Part shown: piece by piece, positions 26,631 to 35,328 of the stretch
Layout: each line of letters starts with the position of its first letter
Numbering within the stretch: position 1 is the stretch's first letter
DNA from: Pseudomonas sp. TH15
GTDB lineage: Bacteria > Pseudomonadota > Gammaproteobacteria > Pseudomonadales > Pseudomonadaceae
Assembly: GCF_016651105.1 (NCBI RefSeq)
Contig: NZ_JAEKEL010000001.1
Location: forward strand, 2,160,001-2,224,000
Length of the DNA: 64,000 nucleotides
Direction: 5' to 3'
Program-made: the position numbers and the translations under genes
Notes under the pieces: model-generated
Seen by the model: only the letters and a program-made list of their open reading frames with translations
The model's database searches: none
Told to the model about the DNA's origin: nothing

Positions 26631-27947
26631 TTACCAGCAGATACCTTCGGTGCGCGTACCGGCGTCGGTGGCCTTGGCCATGAAGCCGACCAGGTCGATG
26701 ACCTGTTTGCCGTGCGGTGCTTGCTGGGCCAGGGCGCGGAATTTCTCGTCACGGTTGCCGAGGATGATCACGTCGGAGTTGCTGATCACTTCGTCGAAGT
26801 CGGAATTGAGCAGGGACGAGACGTGCGGGATCTTCGACTCGATGTAGTCCTTGTTCGCGCCGTGGACACGGGCGTATTCGACGTTGCTGTCGTAGATGCT
26901 CAGGTCGTAACCCTTGCCGATCAGCATTTCCGCCAGATCCACCAATGGGCTTTCGCGCAGGTCATCGGTGCCGGCCTTGAAGCTCAGGCCCAGCAGGGCG
27001 ACTTTGCGTTTGTCGTGGCTGGAAACGATGTCGAAGGCGTTCTGCACTTGCGACACGTTGCTGCGCATCAGCGAATTGAGCAGCGGCGCGTCAACGTCCA
27101 GGGAACTGGCGCGGAAGGTCAGGGCACGCACGTCTTTGGGCAGGCAAGAGCCGCCGAACGCGAAGCCCGGACGCATGTAGTACTGCGACAGGTTCAGGGT
27201 TTTGTCCTGGCAGACCACTTCCATCACTTCACGACCATCGACGCCGACAGCCTTGGCGATGTTGCCGATCTCGTTGGCGAAGGTCACCTTGGTGGCGTGC
27301 CACACGTTGCAGGTGTACTTGATCATCTCGGCGACAGCGATGTCCTTGCGGATGATCGGCGCGTCGAGCTCTTCGTACAGGGCTTGCAGCACGTCGCCGC
27401 TGGCGGTGTCGAACTCGCCGATGACGGTCATTGGTGGCAGGTCGTAGTCGGCAATCGCGGTGCTTTCACGCAGGAACTCAGGGTTGACCGCCACACCGAA
27501 ATCGACGCCTGCTTTCTTGCCGGAGCAGTCTTCGAGAATCGGGATCACTACGTTGGCTACGGTGCCTGGCAGTACGGTGCTACGAACCACGATGGTGTGG
27601 CGGGAGGTCTTGTCACGCAGGACAAAACCGATCTCGCGGCACACGGCTTCGATGTAGTTCAGTTCCAGATCACCATTTTTCTTGCTCGGCGTACCAACGC
27701 AGATCATCGACACGTCGGTGTCGCGAATCGCTTCTGCGAAGTTGGTGGTGCCGCGCAGACGGCCGGTCTCGATACCTTTGGTCAGAAGCTCGCCCAAACC
27801 CGGTTCAACGATCGGCGACTTGCCGGCGTTGATCATATCGATCTTGTCTTTGGCGACATCTACGCCAATGACGTCATGGCCACGTGCAGACAGGCAACCG
27901 GCACATACTGCACCGACGTAACCCAAACCAAATATGCTGATGCGCAT
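26631..27947 (-). CDS. algD: GDP-mannose 6-dehydrogenase
   Basis: A 438-residue cytoplasmic enzyme that oxidises GDP-mannose to GDP-mannuronate with two NAD+, the committed step of alginate synthesis. It has an N-terminal Rossmann motif FGLGYVGAVCAGC (residues 6-18), the active-site cysteine C268 in FGGSCLPKD, and a C-terminal UDP-sugar-dehydrogenase-like binding domain. AGAGGT with 7-nt spacing supports the ATG at 27947. It is the first gene of the operon, preceded by a long non-coding regulatory region with an AlgU-like promoter. Confidence 0.97.
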   Translation of the reverse strand: MRISIFGLGYVGAVCAGCLSARGHDVIGVDVAKDKIDMINAGKSPIVEPGLGELLTKGIETGRLRGTTNFAEAIRDTDVSMICVGTPSKKNGDLELNYIEAVCREIGFVLRDKTSRHTIVVRSTVLPGTVANVVIPILEDCSGKKAGVDFGVAVNPEFLRESTAIADYDLPPMTVIGEFDTASGDVLQALYEELDAPIIRKDIAVAEMIKYTCNVWHATKVTFANEIGNIAKAVGVDGREVMEVVCQDKTLNLSQYYMRPGFAFGGSCLPKDVRALTFRASSLDVDAPLLNSLMRSNVSQVQNAFDIVSSHDKRKVALLGLSFKAGTDDLRESPLVDLAEMLIGKGYDLSIYDSNVEYARVHGANKDYIESKIPHVSSLLNSDFDEVISNSDVIILGNRDEKFRALAQQAPHGKQVIDLVGFMAKATDAGTRTEGICW

Positions 27948-28347
27948 CGCATTTACCTCTGTAATGATCAAGCCATTAGATGGCAGGAGTTAATGGTGTT
28001 CAGCGGTGATAGTGCACTCGAAAGTGCGGCTTACAGGCGCCACAGTGCCGCATGCAGGCATACTAAGTTCTGAGTGACTCGCTCTAATGAATAGAGAGGT
28101 GCACTCAAAATGTGCGCAACGTGGCCTTATTATTATGGTGTGCCCTGTAATGCCGCCCATCCCCTGTTCAGAAGATGTTCGTGCAAAGGTCTTTCGCACT
28201 CGATACCTGGCGCTTAGCCAGTGAAATCAAGCGTTTCAATGCTCAAATGAGCATTTTTATTGGGGCGCAGCCTTGGCCTTGTAGGGGATAGTAATGGTGC
28301 ATATCTCCTGTCCATCTAGTTGTTTTCAGACTGGTTAGTCATCTAGT

Positions 28348-28367
28348 CAAGTTGCTGTGACAACTTG
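28348..28367. promoter_or_regulatory. Inverted repeat in algD leader
   Basis: CAAGTTG (28348-28354) and CAACTTG (28361-28367) are perfect 7-bp arms around CTGTGA. It lies between the candidate AlgU promoter and the algD start, so it is either a protein site or an RNA hairpin in the leader. Confidence 0.4.
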
Positions 28368-28432
28368 GTTACATGGCTATCTGCCTAACGTAAGTTATCT
28401 CTTACAAGCTCGGTGAGAATAGTTACCGGTGG

Positions 28433-28459
28433 TATGAGCTACGCATTTGGACATAGTTC
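28433..28459 (-). promoter_or_regulatory. Candidate AlgU (sigma-22/RpoE-type) promoter of algD
   Basis: Read on the minus strand: GAACTA, a 16-nt spacer, then TCATA. The AlgU/RpoE consensus is GAACTT-N16/17-TCtgA, so five of six -35 bases and the TC..A of the -10 agree. The predicted leader would be about 480 nt, long as in other Pseudomonas algD genes. A second GAACTT at 28065-28070 has no good -10. Confidence 0.5.
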
Positions 28460-28729
28460 CAGCCCGCCCATCGCGAATTCTGAAATTTCTTGAAATATTG
28501 AAAAAGATGGCACTGCTTTCATATTGATAGCACTTACCATTTGGGCCTTTATATAAAGGGTCATTATCGAATTAGATGGGTAAGTGCCACTATCGATAAA
28601 AATATTTGGTGCCACTACTGAAAAAAATGGCAATTGTCGAGTGAAATAAATCTTAGAAAAGACAGGGATGAAAAACTGGCGCCATTAAAATGGCGAAAAA
28701 CGGCGAGGGATTTTTGACATCGTGCGAGG

Positions 28730-28759
28730 TGCACGACTCTTTATAGAAAGAGTCGTGCA
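28730..28759 (-). terminator. Hairpin after yaaA
   Basis: TGCACGACTCTTT (28730-28742) and AAAGAGTCGTGCA (28747-28759) are perfect 13-bp arms with a 4-nt loop, 11 nt past the yaaA stop. There is no T-run directly after it, so it may be a 3'-end stabiliser rather than an intrinsic terminator. Confidence 0.55.
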
Positions 28760-28770
28760 TTGGGCATGCA

Positions 28771-29550
28771 TTACTCCGGCGCGTGATCGCGCAGGAATAC
28801 CAGATTGTCCGGTTTGGACTGTTCGGCGTTGTAGCGGTAGCCCTGGACATCGAACTGCTTGAGGGCGGCCGGGTCGTTGATGCGCTCTTCGATGACAAAA
28901 CGGCTCATCATCCCGCGGGCCTTCTTGGCGTAGAAGCTGATGATCTTGTACTGGCCGTTTTTCAGGTCCTTGAACTCGGTATTAATGATGCGTGCGTTCA
29001 AGGCGCTGCGTTTGACCGCCGAGAAGTACTCGTTGGACGCCAGATTCAGCAGCACGTCGTCGCCCTGGTCGGCCAGCGCTTCGTTCAACCATTCACTGAT
29101 CCGTGTGCCCCAGAAGGCGTATAGGTCCTTGTCACGGGCATTCGCCAGTTTGGTACCCATCTCCAGCCGATAGGGCATCATCAGGTCCAGCGGGCGCAGC
29201 AGGCCGTACAGGCCGGACAGCATGCGCAAATGTTGCTGGGCGTAATCGAAGTCGGCTTCGCTGAAGGTCTGGGCGTTCAGGCCGGTGTATACGTCGCCCT
29301 TGAAGGCCAGCAGTGCCTGCTTGGCATTTTCCGCGGTGAACGCCGGGGTCCAGCTGCCGAAACGCGCGGCATTGAGGCCGCCGATCTTGTCGGAGACGTG
29401 CATCAGCTCGCTGATCTGCGCTGGTGTGAGATCACGCAGTTGCAGGATCAGTTCCTGGGAGTGGTCCAGGTATTGCGGCTGGGTAAAGCGCTGGGTGGCC
29501 GGCGGTGTTTCGTAATCGAGGGTCTTGGCGGGGGAAATCACCATCAGCAT
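28771..29550 (-). CDS. yaaA: Peroxide stress protein YaaA (DUF328/UPF0246)
   Basis: A 259-residue protein of the YaaA family, which in E. coli lowers free iron and protects DNA and proteins during hydrogen-peroxide stress. Family signatures visible are the N-terminal [22 protein letters not shown] (about 123-132) and YAKKARGMM near the C-terminus. AAGGAG with 9-nt spacing fixes the ATG at 29550; the longer in-frame extension is rejected. It stands alone beside the algD control region. Confidence 0.93.
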   Translation of the reverse strand: MLMVISPAKTLDYETPPATQRFTQPQYLDHSQELILQLRDLTPAQISELMHVSDKIGGLNAARFGSWTPAFTAENAKQALLAFKGDVYTGLNAQTFSEADFDYAQQHLRMLSGLYGLLRPLDLMMPYRLEMGTKLANARDKDLYAFWGTRISEWLNEALADQGDDVLLNLASNEYFSAVKRSALNARIINTEFKDLKNGQYKIISFYAKKARGMMSRFVIEERINDPAALKQFDVQGYRYNAEQSKPDNLVFLRDHAPE

Positions 29551-29876
29551 GAAGTCGTCTCCTTTAATCGTGGGGGCGATTCTAGGGGGTTGTCCGTGTT
29601 GACTCCAGCTATGGGGGCTATAGGTGTGGGGAAGCTCGGGCATTTGCGACGGCTGGTGGATTTTTCCTCACCCTAACCCTCTCCCAGAGGGAGAGGGGAC
29701 TGACCGAGTGATTCTTTCGATTTACGCCGACCTGAGCTATCGAGTTGAACTCAAATTTTAAAATCAACGGAGATCGGCTCCCTCTCCCTCTGGGAGAGGG
29801 CTGGGGTGAGGGCAGCGTCCGTGAATCTTGCACATCAGCTATAGTGCCGCGCGGGTTTTGTTATGGAGACATCCCA
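29551..29876. other. Intergenic region yaaA / deacetylase with repeat
   Basis: A 326-nt divergent gap. Half of it is the repeat at 29666-29812. The rest should hold the promoters of the two divergent genes, but I see no well-matched -35/-10 pair. Confidence 0.6.
29666..29812. repeat. Composite CCCTCACCC/CTCTCCC repeat element
   Basis: Second copy of the element found in the algL-algI gap. Outer arms CCTCACCCTAACCCTCTCCC (29666-29685) and the facing GGGAGAGGG...GGGGTGAGG (29792-29812). Each end forms its own hairpin (CCCTCTCCC/GGGAGAGGG). Confidence 0.85.
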
Positions 29877-31001
29877 TTGCGTATCGTTTTTTTATTCTCG
29901 GCCTGGCTATTGAGCTTTGGTGCCATGGCAGCGCCGGGCGATGTGGCGACCCTTGATCGCAGCACCTGGCCAGAACAACTCAACAGCCCGACCTTGTTCG
30001 ACGTCGCGTCACGGGCTGAAATCCTCATGTTCGCCCGCGTCCTGCTGGCCAGCGAATCCCTGGACGAGGCGGGCCTGGCCCAGCGCCTGGGCCTGCGCAC
30101 GGTCAATCTGGACTCGGTCAACAGCCTGCGTGAACGTATGTGGCTGCGTCTGCTGGCCAACTACAACTTCGCCCAGCAGAGCTGTGATCAGGATGCATCG
30201 TTCTGTTTCCTGGTCGAGGACATACCGACCCTGCGCGAGCAAGCTGCCAAGTTCCAGGTCAGCGATGACAGCTATTACACCAAGTGGGCCGAGCCGAGCC
30301 GACTGTTCCATGCCCAGTACCTGGACGAGCAATTGCGCAAGGCTGCGCTGTTTCCGCAAACCAGCAGTGAAGTCGATCGTTTTGGCGACTATGAGCGCAA
30401 CGGCGACGAGATGCATGACCGGTTGTTTTTGCTGACCTTCGACAGCGCGGCCAACGCCGTCCCGGACAATACGGCCTGGGCGACCGAGTACCTGCGCAAG
30501 TCGAACATGAACGGCACCTTCTTCGTCCTCGGCAAGGACATTCAGGCCCGTTTGGCCGAGCGTTCGGTGTCTGGCCTGCAAGCGCTGTATTCACAGCAAT
30601 GCATTGGCGTGCAGGGCTGGGAGTTCCGTTCCCATAGCCATTGGCAAGACTGGCAGGACTCGGTGAAGCGCAGTGTCGAACTGGTGAAAAACAAACTGCC
30701 GGAGAATTACGTGCCGCTGTTTCGTCCGCCCGACGGTCAGCGTCGCTCCGATGCGCAGGGCTTTTTCGAGTCGCAGGGTTTGCAGGTGGCGCTGTGGGAC
30801 ATCGATCCCCAGGACGGTGCCGGCAAGCTCAAGGGCAGCCAGAGTGCTCAGCGGTTGCTGACTTTGATGTTGCTGTGGCGCCACGGCGTGATCAATTTCA
30901 ACGTGAAGCAGGATGCCGTGAAAACGTCGATGCCCTGGCTCATCACGCAAACGGCGCAAAGCGGGATCGGTTGGGAAGACTGTCAGGGTGCGTTTCGCTG
31001 A
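29877..31001 (+). CDS. Secreted polysaccharide-deacetylase-like protein with altered motifs
   Basis: A 374-residue protein with a signal peptide (MRIVFLFSAWLLSFGAMA, cleavage near residue 18) and a C-terminal NodB-like domain from about residue 183. Deacetylase motifs are recognisable but changed: TFDS at 187-190 instead of TFDD, HSH at 253-255 instead of the HxxxH metal motif, and FRPPDG at 282-287 for the RxPxG motif. Metal binding may therefore be lost or different. I start it at the TTG at 29877 because GGAGA lies 7 nt upstream and the signal peptide then begins correctly; the open frame extends further but through repeat sequence. Confidence 0.75.
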   Translation: MRIVFLFSAWLLSFGAMAAPGDVATLDRSTWPEQLNSPTLFDVASRAEILMFARVLLASESLDEAGLAQRLGLRTVNLDSVNSLRERMWLRLLANYNFAQQSCDQDASFCFLVEDIPTLREQAAKFQVSDDSYYTKWAEPSRLFHAQYLDEQLRKAALFPQTSSEVDRFGDYERNGDEMHDRLFLLTFDSAANAVPDNTAWATEYLRKSNMNGTFFVLGKDIQARLAERSVSGLQALYSQQCIGVQGWEFRSHSHWQDWQDSVKRSVELVKNKLPENYVPLFRPPDGQRRSDAQGFFESQGLQVALWDIDPQDGAGKLKGSQSAQRLLTLMLLWRHGVINFNVKQDAVKTSMPWLITQTAQSGIGWEDCQGAFR

Positions 31002-31348
31002 AAACTGAAAAAGCCCGCAAACATTGGGGCAGAGGGCAGGGCGGGGTGATTTTCGAGAAGATTTCGATGCAGGCGGACTTCCGACTTTAACGGCACAATG
31101 CCTGCACGCCAAGGGCTATTCGTCACTCTGAAAAATAAACTTCAAAAAAACGTCAAAGTGCTTTTTCCTGTCACAGGTTTTGGAGTATTACGAAGACAGA
31201 CCGCCGAAACCTGCAACACAGGTGGCGTCTTCCAAGACCCTACTTGTTTGCAGTTCACTTGAGTCCCAACAGGTGAATTCGGTGGCCACTTCGAGGCGCA
31301 GCACTGTCACGGTATTGCGTCGACTGGCTCCCACAAAGGTGACCGAGT
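31002..31348. other. Intergenic region upstream of the PhoH-like gene
   Basis: A 347-nt gap with no repeat element. The first part contains a GC-poor stretch (31125-31165). The rest shows no ORF with a ribosome site and no clear terminator or promoter. A small RNA cannot be excluded. Confidence 0.4.
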
Positions 31349-32743
31349 ATGGATGATCACGGACGTAGTTCTTCCTCCAACCAGCCAATCCTTTATGTAC
31401 TCGATACCAACGTACTGATTCACGATCCAAACGCCCTGCTTAACTTCGAAGAACACCACGTTGCGATCCCGATGACCGTGCTTGAAGAGCTGGACAAGCT
31501 CAAGAGCGGGCATCACAGCGTTGCGGCCGAATGCCGTCAGGCAATTCGCCTGATCGACAAGACCTTGGGCGATGCCAGCCCCGAGGATGTCGAGCTCGGT
31601 GTGCCGATCCAGCGCGGCAAGAGTGGGCCCAAGGGTTTGCTGTCAATTCTGATGAGCAAGCGCGCTGAGCCGAACATCATTCTGCCCGAGCACCTGAACG
31701 ACAACATCATCATCAACCAGTTGATTGACCTGCACGCGCGCGAACCCAAGCTGCCTGTGGTGCTGGTCACCAAAGACATCAACATGCGCCTCAAGGCCCG
31801 GGCCTGCGGGATTGCGGCCGAGGACTACAGCACCGATCAACTGGTTGACGACGTATCGCTGCTGCCCAATGGTTACCACAACATGACCGGCTCCTTTTGG
31901 GACCTCGTGAGCAAGGTCGAGACCCGTCAGGATCATGGACGCACCTGGCACCAGGTGAAGCTGATCGACAACCTGCCGGCCGTGCACATCAATGAATTCA
32001 TCATCGACGAACAAGGGTTTGTCGGCTGGATCAAGGAGATTGAAGAAGACCGTCTGCTGATTCTCGACCTGCATCAGGAACCCCTATTGCACCAGGAGGC
32101 CTGGGGCCTGAAACCGCGCGACATCTATCAAAGCCTGGCGCTGTACGCCTTGCTCGATCCGGATATCCATCTGGTCAATCTATCCGGCGCGGCCGGTTCC
32201 GGTAAAACCATCCTGGCCCTGGCCGCTGCGATCGAGCAGACCATGGTCAGCAAACGCTATCGCCGGATCATCGCCACCCGCAGCGTGCAGGGCCTGGACC
32301 AGGAGATCGGTTTCCTGCCCGGCACCGAAGCGGAAAAAATGGAGCCTTGGCTGGGCGCCATCACCGACAACCTCGAAGCCTTGCACATGGATGACGAAAA
32401 CACCCATGGCAGCGTCGACTACATCCTCAGCAAAGTGCCGTTGCAGTTCAAATCCCTCAACTACATTCGGGGCCGCAGCTTCCAGCAGAGTCTGATTTTG
32501 ATCGATGAATGTCAGAACCTGACACCGCACCAGATGAAAACCATCATCACCCGTGCCGGTGCCGGTTCCAAAGTGGTGTGCCTGGGCAACCTGGCACAGA
32601 TCGACACCCCTTACCTGTCCGCGACCAGCTCCGGGCTTACGTACCTGACTGAACGCTTCAAGGATTTCCCTAACGGTGTACACATCACCCTGCAAGGGGT
32701 GCCACGTTCGATCCTGGCCGAATACGCCGAAACGCATTTGTAA
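31349..32743 (+). CDS. PIN-PhoH (PhoH2-like) ATPase
   Basis: A 464-residue fusion of an N-terminal PIN ribonuclease domain (about residues 14-150, with the acidic D19 in YVLDTNVLIHD and E46/E47) to a PhoH ATPase domain. In the latter, Walker A GAAGSGKT is at 280-287 and Walker B LILIDECQN at about 380-388. PhoH2 proteins of this architecture act as ATP-dependent RNA helicase/nucleases. It is followed by a strong terminator, so it is probably transcribed alone. The physiological RNA target is unknown. Confidence 0.92.
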   Translation: MDDHGRSSSSNQPILYVLDTNVLIHDPNALLNFEEHHVAIPMTVLEELDKLKSGHHSVAAECRQAIRLIDKTLGDASPEDVELGVPIQRGKSGPKGLLSILMSKRAEPNIILPEHLNDNIIINQLIDLHAREPKLPVVLVTKDINMRLKARACGIAAEDYSTDQLVDDVSLLPNGYHNMTGSFWDLVSKVETRQDHGRTWHQVKLIDNLPAVHINEFIIDEQGFVGWIKEIEEDRLLILDLHQEPLLHQEAWGLKPRDIYQSLALYALLDPDIHLVNLSGAAGSGKTILALAAAIEQTMVSKRYRRIIATRSVQGLDQEIGFLPGTEAEKMEPWLGAITDNLEALHMDDENTHGSVDYILSKVPLQFKSLNYIRGRSFQQSLILIDECQNLTPHQMKTIITRAGAGSKVVCLGNLAQIDTPYLSATSSGLTYLTERFKDFPNGVHITLQGVPRSILAEYAETHL

Positions 32744-32753
32744 CCGCTTCACC

Positions 32754-32790
32754 CGAACCGGGCGGCCTTCACGGGTCGCCCGGTTTTTTG
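32754..32790 (+). terminator. Intrinsic terminator after the PhoH-like gene
   Basis: AACCGGGCGG pairs with TCGCCCGGTT across a short loop and is followed by six T. It lies about 12 nt after the stop codon. Confidence 0.85.
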
Positions 32791-32810
32791 TGCCCGACAC
32801 AAAACCCAAT

Positions 32811-32897
32811 GTGGGAGCGGGCTTGCTCGCGAAAGCGGTGTGTCAGTCACATTGATATTGGCTGACACGACGCCTTCGCGAGCAAGCCCGCTCCCAC
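32811..32897. repeat. REP palindrome before moaC
   Basis: Perfect 23-bp arms at 32811-32833 and 32875-32897 (GTGGGAGCGGGCTTGCTCGC core) with an inner TGTCAG/CTGACA stem. Confidence 0.93.
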
Positions 32898-32983
32898 AGG
32901 AGGATTGCGGTGGTCCAATAATCAAGCGTGCGAAAATTTGACCCGCAGGTTTACAATCGACGCTCCTGATCAGGAGTAACCCT

Positions 32984-33457
32984 GTGCTGACTCATCTCGA
33001 TTCCCAAGGTCGCGCCAACATGGTCGACGTCACTGAAAAAGCCGTGACGTTCCGTGAAGCGACGGCCCAAGCGCTGGTGCGCATGCTGCCCGAAACCCTG
33101 CAAATGATCGTCAGCGGTGGTCACCCAAAAGGTGATGTGTTCGCCGTGGCGCGCATTGCCGGCATTCAGGCGGCGAAGAAAACCAGCGACCTGATTCCCC
33201 TGTGCCATCCGTTGATGCTGACCGGCGTCAAGGTCGAACTCAGTGCCGAAGGCGACGACACCGTGCGCATCGTTGCGCGTTGCAAGTTGTCCGGGCAGAC
33301 CGGCGTCGAGATGGAAGCCCTGACCGCTGCCAGTGTCGCGGCACTGACCATCTATGACATGTGCAAGGCTGTGGACCGCGGCATGACCATTGAAAGCGTG
33401 CGGTTGCTGGAGAAGGTCGGCGGCAAGAGCGGCCATTTCCAGGCAGACCCGTCATGA
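32984..33457 (+). CDS. moaC: Cyclic pyranopterin monophosphate synthase MoaC
   Basis: A 157-residue enzyme that, after MoaA, forms cyclic pyranopterin monophosphate in molybdenum cofactor synthesis. Conserved stretches are [13 protein letters not shown] at the N-terminus, SDLIPLCHP (about 69-77) and [12 protein letters not shown], followed by the MCKAVDRGM motif. The start is GTG at 32984 with AGGAG 7 nt before it. Its stop overlaps the moaD start, and moaCDE form one operon. moaA and moaB are not next to it. Confidence 0.97.
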   Translation: MLTHLDSQGRANMVDVTEKAVTFREATAQALVRMLPETLQMIVSGGHPKGDVFAVARIAGIQAAKKTSDLIPLCHPLMLTGVKVELSAEGDDTVRIVARCKLSGQTGVEMEALTAASVAALTIYDMCKAVDRGMTIESVRLLEKVGGKSGHFQADPS

Positions 33458-33696
33458 AGCTTACGGTGAAGTTTTTCGCCCGATACCGTGAAGCGCTGGG
33501 CGTGGACTTAGTCGAGGTTGAAGGCGATTTCGCCACGGTGGATGACGTGCGTGCGTTGCTGGTCCAGCGCGACGGTGCCGAGGTACTGAGCGAGCAAAAC
33601 CTGATGTGCGCCCGCAACGAAGACCTCTGTCAGCTCGACGAGCCGGTGGTCGAGGGTGATGAAGTGGCGTTCTTTCCGACCGTGACCGGGGGCTGA
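33454..33696 (+). CDS. moaD: Molybdopterin synthase sulfur carrier MoaD
   Basis: An 80-residue ubiquitin-like protein ending in the GG tail that is thiocarboxylated to carry sulfur to cyclic pyranopterin monophosphate. The ATG overlaps the moaC stop (ATGA) and 2 nt separate it from moaE. Confidence 0.96.
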   Translation: MKLTVKFFARYREALGVDLVEVEGDFATVDDVRALLVQRDGAEVLSEQNLMCARNEDLCQLDEPVVEGDEVAFFPTVTGG

Positions 33697-33698
33697 TC

Positions 33699-34151
33699 AT
33701 GGCGATTCGCGTGCAGTCCACGGCGTTCGATCCGGGCGCTGAAGTCAACGCCATGCACGCCGCCAATGTCGGCGTCGGCGCGGTGGTGAGTTTTGTCGGC
33801 TACGTGCGCGACTTCAATGACGGGCTCGACGTTGCCGGGATGTTTCTCGAGCACTATCCGGGCATGACCGAAAAGGCCTTGGGCAAAATTGCCGTCGAGG
33901 CCGAGCAGCGCTGGCCGCTGCTCAAGCTTGAAGTGCTGCACCGCATCGGCGCCCTGGAACCGGGTGAGCCGATCGTCTTCGTTGGAGCCGCCAGTGCCCA
34001 TCGTCAGGCTGCATTCGATGCCTGCGCGTTCGTGATGGACTACCTGAAAACCCGCGCGCCATTCTGGAAGAAAGAAAACACCAGCGACGGCCCGCGTTGG
34101 GTGGAAGGGCGGGACAGCGATCATGCGGCGGCGGATCGCTGGAAGAATTAA
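33699..34151 (+). CDS. moaE: Molybdopterin synthase catalytic subunit MoaE
   Basis: A 150-residue large subunit that converts cyclic pyranopterin monophosphate to molybdopterin with MoaD. Family features are GAVVSFVGYVRDF (about 27-39), the HRIGALEPGE segment, the AHRQAAFDAC motif, and the catalytic lysines in APFWKKE (about 119-125). It is the last gene of the moaCDE operon. Confidence 0.97.
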   Translation: MAIRVQSTAFDPGAEVNAMHAANVGVGAVVSFVGYVRDFNDGLDVAGMFLEHYPGMTEKALGKIAVEAEQRWPLLKLEVLHRIGALEPGEPIVFVGAASAHRQAAFDACAFVMDYLKTRAPFWKKENTSDGPRWVEGRDSDHAAADRWKN

Positions 34152-34173
34152 GCCCTGTAGCACCCTTTAGTAA

Positions 34174-34272
34174 GCCTTCGCGAGCAGGCTCGCTCCCACA
34201 TTAGATCTTCATGTGCGCAGATATTCTGTGTCGCCACAGATCCCCTGTGGGAGCGAGCCTGCTCGCGAAGGC
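34174..34272. repeat. REP palindrome after moaE
   Basis: Perfect 27-bp arms, 34174-34200 and 34246-34272 (core GCTCGCTCCCACA). This is the GAGCGAGCC variant also seen at 53667-53758. Confidence 0.93.
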
Positions 34273-34446
34273 ATCATCTGAATCACCAAAATCCTCTCTC
34301 TTTGCCCGATTGACGAAATGTACATGCAAGTCCAATATGGATTTATAAGTACAAAAAATGCTCCGTCCCGCCGCTCGTAGCTAACAGCTCGCAGCTGCTC
34401 TTTCTTCTGTCTTGCCAAACCAACAACAACCCGCGAGAGAACGAAC

Positions 34447-35223
34447 ATGAAGAAATTCCCCCTCATCACCGGTCTGGCCCTGAGCCTGTTGGCGTGCAGC
34501 ACTGTGTTCGCCGCCGAGAAAACCCTGCGCATCGGCATTGAAGCGGCGTATCCACCGTTCGCGTCCAAAACCGACAAAGGCGAAATCGTCGGTTTCGACT
34601 ACGACATCGGCAATGCCCTGTGCGCGCAGATGAAGGTCAAGTGCACCTGGGTCGAAGGTGAATTCGACGGTCTGATTCCTTCCCTGAAGGTGAAGAAAAT
34701 CGACATGGCGCTGTCGTCGATGACCATCAATGAAGACCGCAAGAAGTCCGTGGACTTCACCCACAAGTACTACTTCACTTCATCGCGCCTGGTGATGAAG
34801 GATGGCGCGGTGGTCGATGACCAGTACGCGAGCCTGAAGGGCAAGACTATTGGTGTGCAGCGCGCCACCACCACCGACCGTTACGCCACTGAGGTGTTCG
34901 AGCCAAAGGGCATTAACGTCAAGCGCTACGGTAACAACGAAGAAATCTACATGGACCTGGCGGCCGGTCGTCTTGATGCGATTTTTGCCGACACCATCCC
35001 GCTGAGTGACTTCCTGTCGATGCCGCGTGGCAAAGGCTATGCGTTTGTCGGGCCGGAGTTGAAGGATCCGAAGTACGTGGGCGAAGGCGCCGGGATTGCG
35101 GTGCGCAAGGGTAATGCCGAGTTGGTCAGTGAGCTGAACACTGCCATCGATGGGATTCGCGCGAGTGGTGAATATCAGAAGATTTCTGACAAGTACTTCA
35201 AGTCCGATATCTACGGCGACTGA
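34447..35223 (+). CDS. Periplasmic basic amino-acid binding protein (ArgT/HisJ/AotJ-like)
   Basis: A 258-residue solute-binding protein with a signal peptide (cleavage near TVFAAEK, about residue 23) and the two-lobed SBP family 3 fold ([12 protein letters not shown] start; later RATTTDRYA and the DAIFAD segment). It resembles lysine/arginine/ornithine binding proteins. No permease or ATPase gene is adjacent, so it probably serves a transporter encoded elsewhere. It faces dauBAR, and a binding protein at this place is also found in P. aeruginosa (PA3865), which suggests arginine uptake. Confidence 0.88.
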   Translation: MKKFPLITGLALSLLACSTVFAAEKTLRIGIEAAYPPFASKTDKGEIVGFDYDIGNALCAQMKVKCTWVEGEFDGLIPSLKVKKIDMALSSMTINEDRKKSVDFTHKYYFTSSRLVMKDGAVVDDQYASLKGKTIGVQRATTTDRYATEVFEPKGINVKRYGNNEEIYMDLAAGRLDAIFADTIPLSDFLSMPRGKGYAFVGPELKDPKYVGEGAGIAVRKGNAELVSELNTAIDGIRASGEYQKISDKYFKSDIYGD

Positions 35224-35231
35224 TCAGCCGG

Positions 35232-35297
35232 CTTCGCGAGCAAGCCCGCTCCCACAGGGAAATGCATTCCAATGTGGGCGCGGGCTTGCTCGCGAAG
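35232..35297. repeat. REP palindrome between convergent SBP and dauR genes
   Basis: Arms at 35232-35256 and 35273-35297 (core CTTCGCGAGCAAGCCCGC) with one mismatch and a short 16-nt spacer. It may serve as a bidirectional 3' hairpin. Confidence 0.88.
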
Positions 35298-35328
35298 AGG
35301 CCCGATCAAACAACACACATCCAAATGC

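Larger units (their letters stand above)
27948..28770. promoter_or_regulatory. Long algD upstream regulatory region
   Basis: 823 nt without a convincing gene, clearly richer in A+T than the flanking genes. It holds the AlgU-like promoter at 28433-28459 and CAAGTTG/CAACTTG at 28348-28367. It also holds CCTTTATATAAAGG at 28546-28559, inverted GCACTTACC/GGTAAGTGC (28530-28587) and two GTGCCACTA copies 25 bp apart (28584, 28609). The layout resembles the algD control region of P. aeruginosa, where AlgR, AlgB, AmrZ and others bind far upstream, but no individual factor can be assigned by eye. Confidence 0.65.

Noticed and set aside
28065..28070. GAACTT as -35 of an algD promoter close to the gene
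   Set aside because: At 16-18 bp spacing the -10 would be GCACT, CACTG or ACTGT, poor for AlgU; the site at 28433-28459 is better.
28439..28633. 64-codon minus-strand frame in the algD upstream region
   Set aside because: No ribosome site, no family resemblance, and it overlaps the AlgU promoter and palindromes; more likely regulatory DNA.
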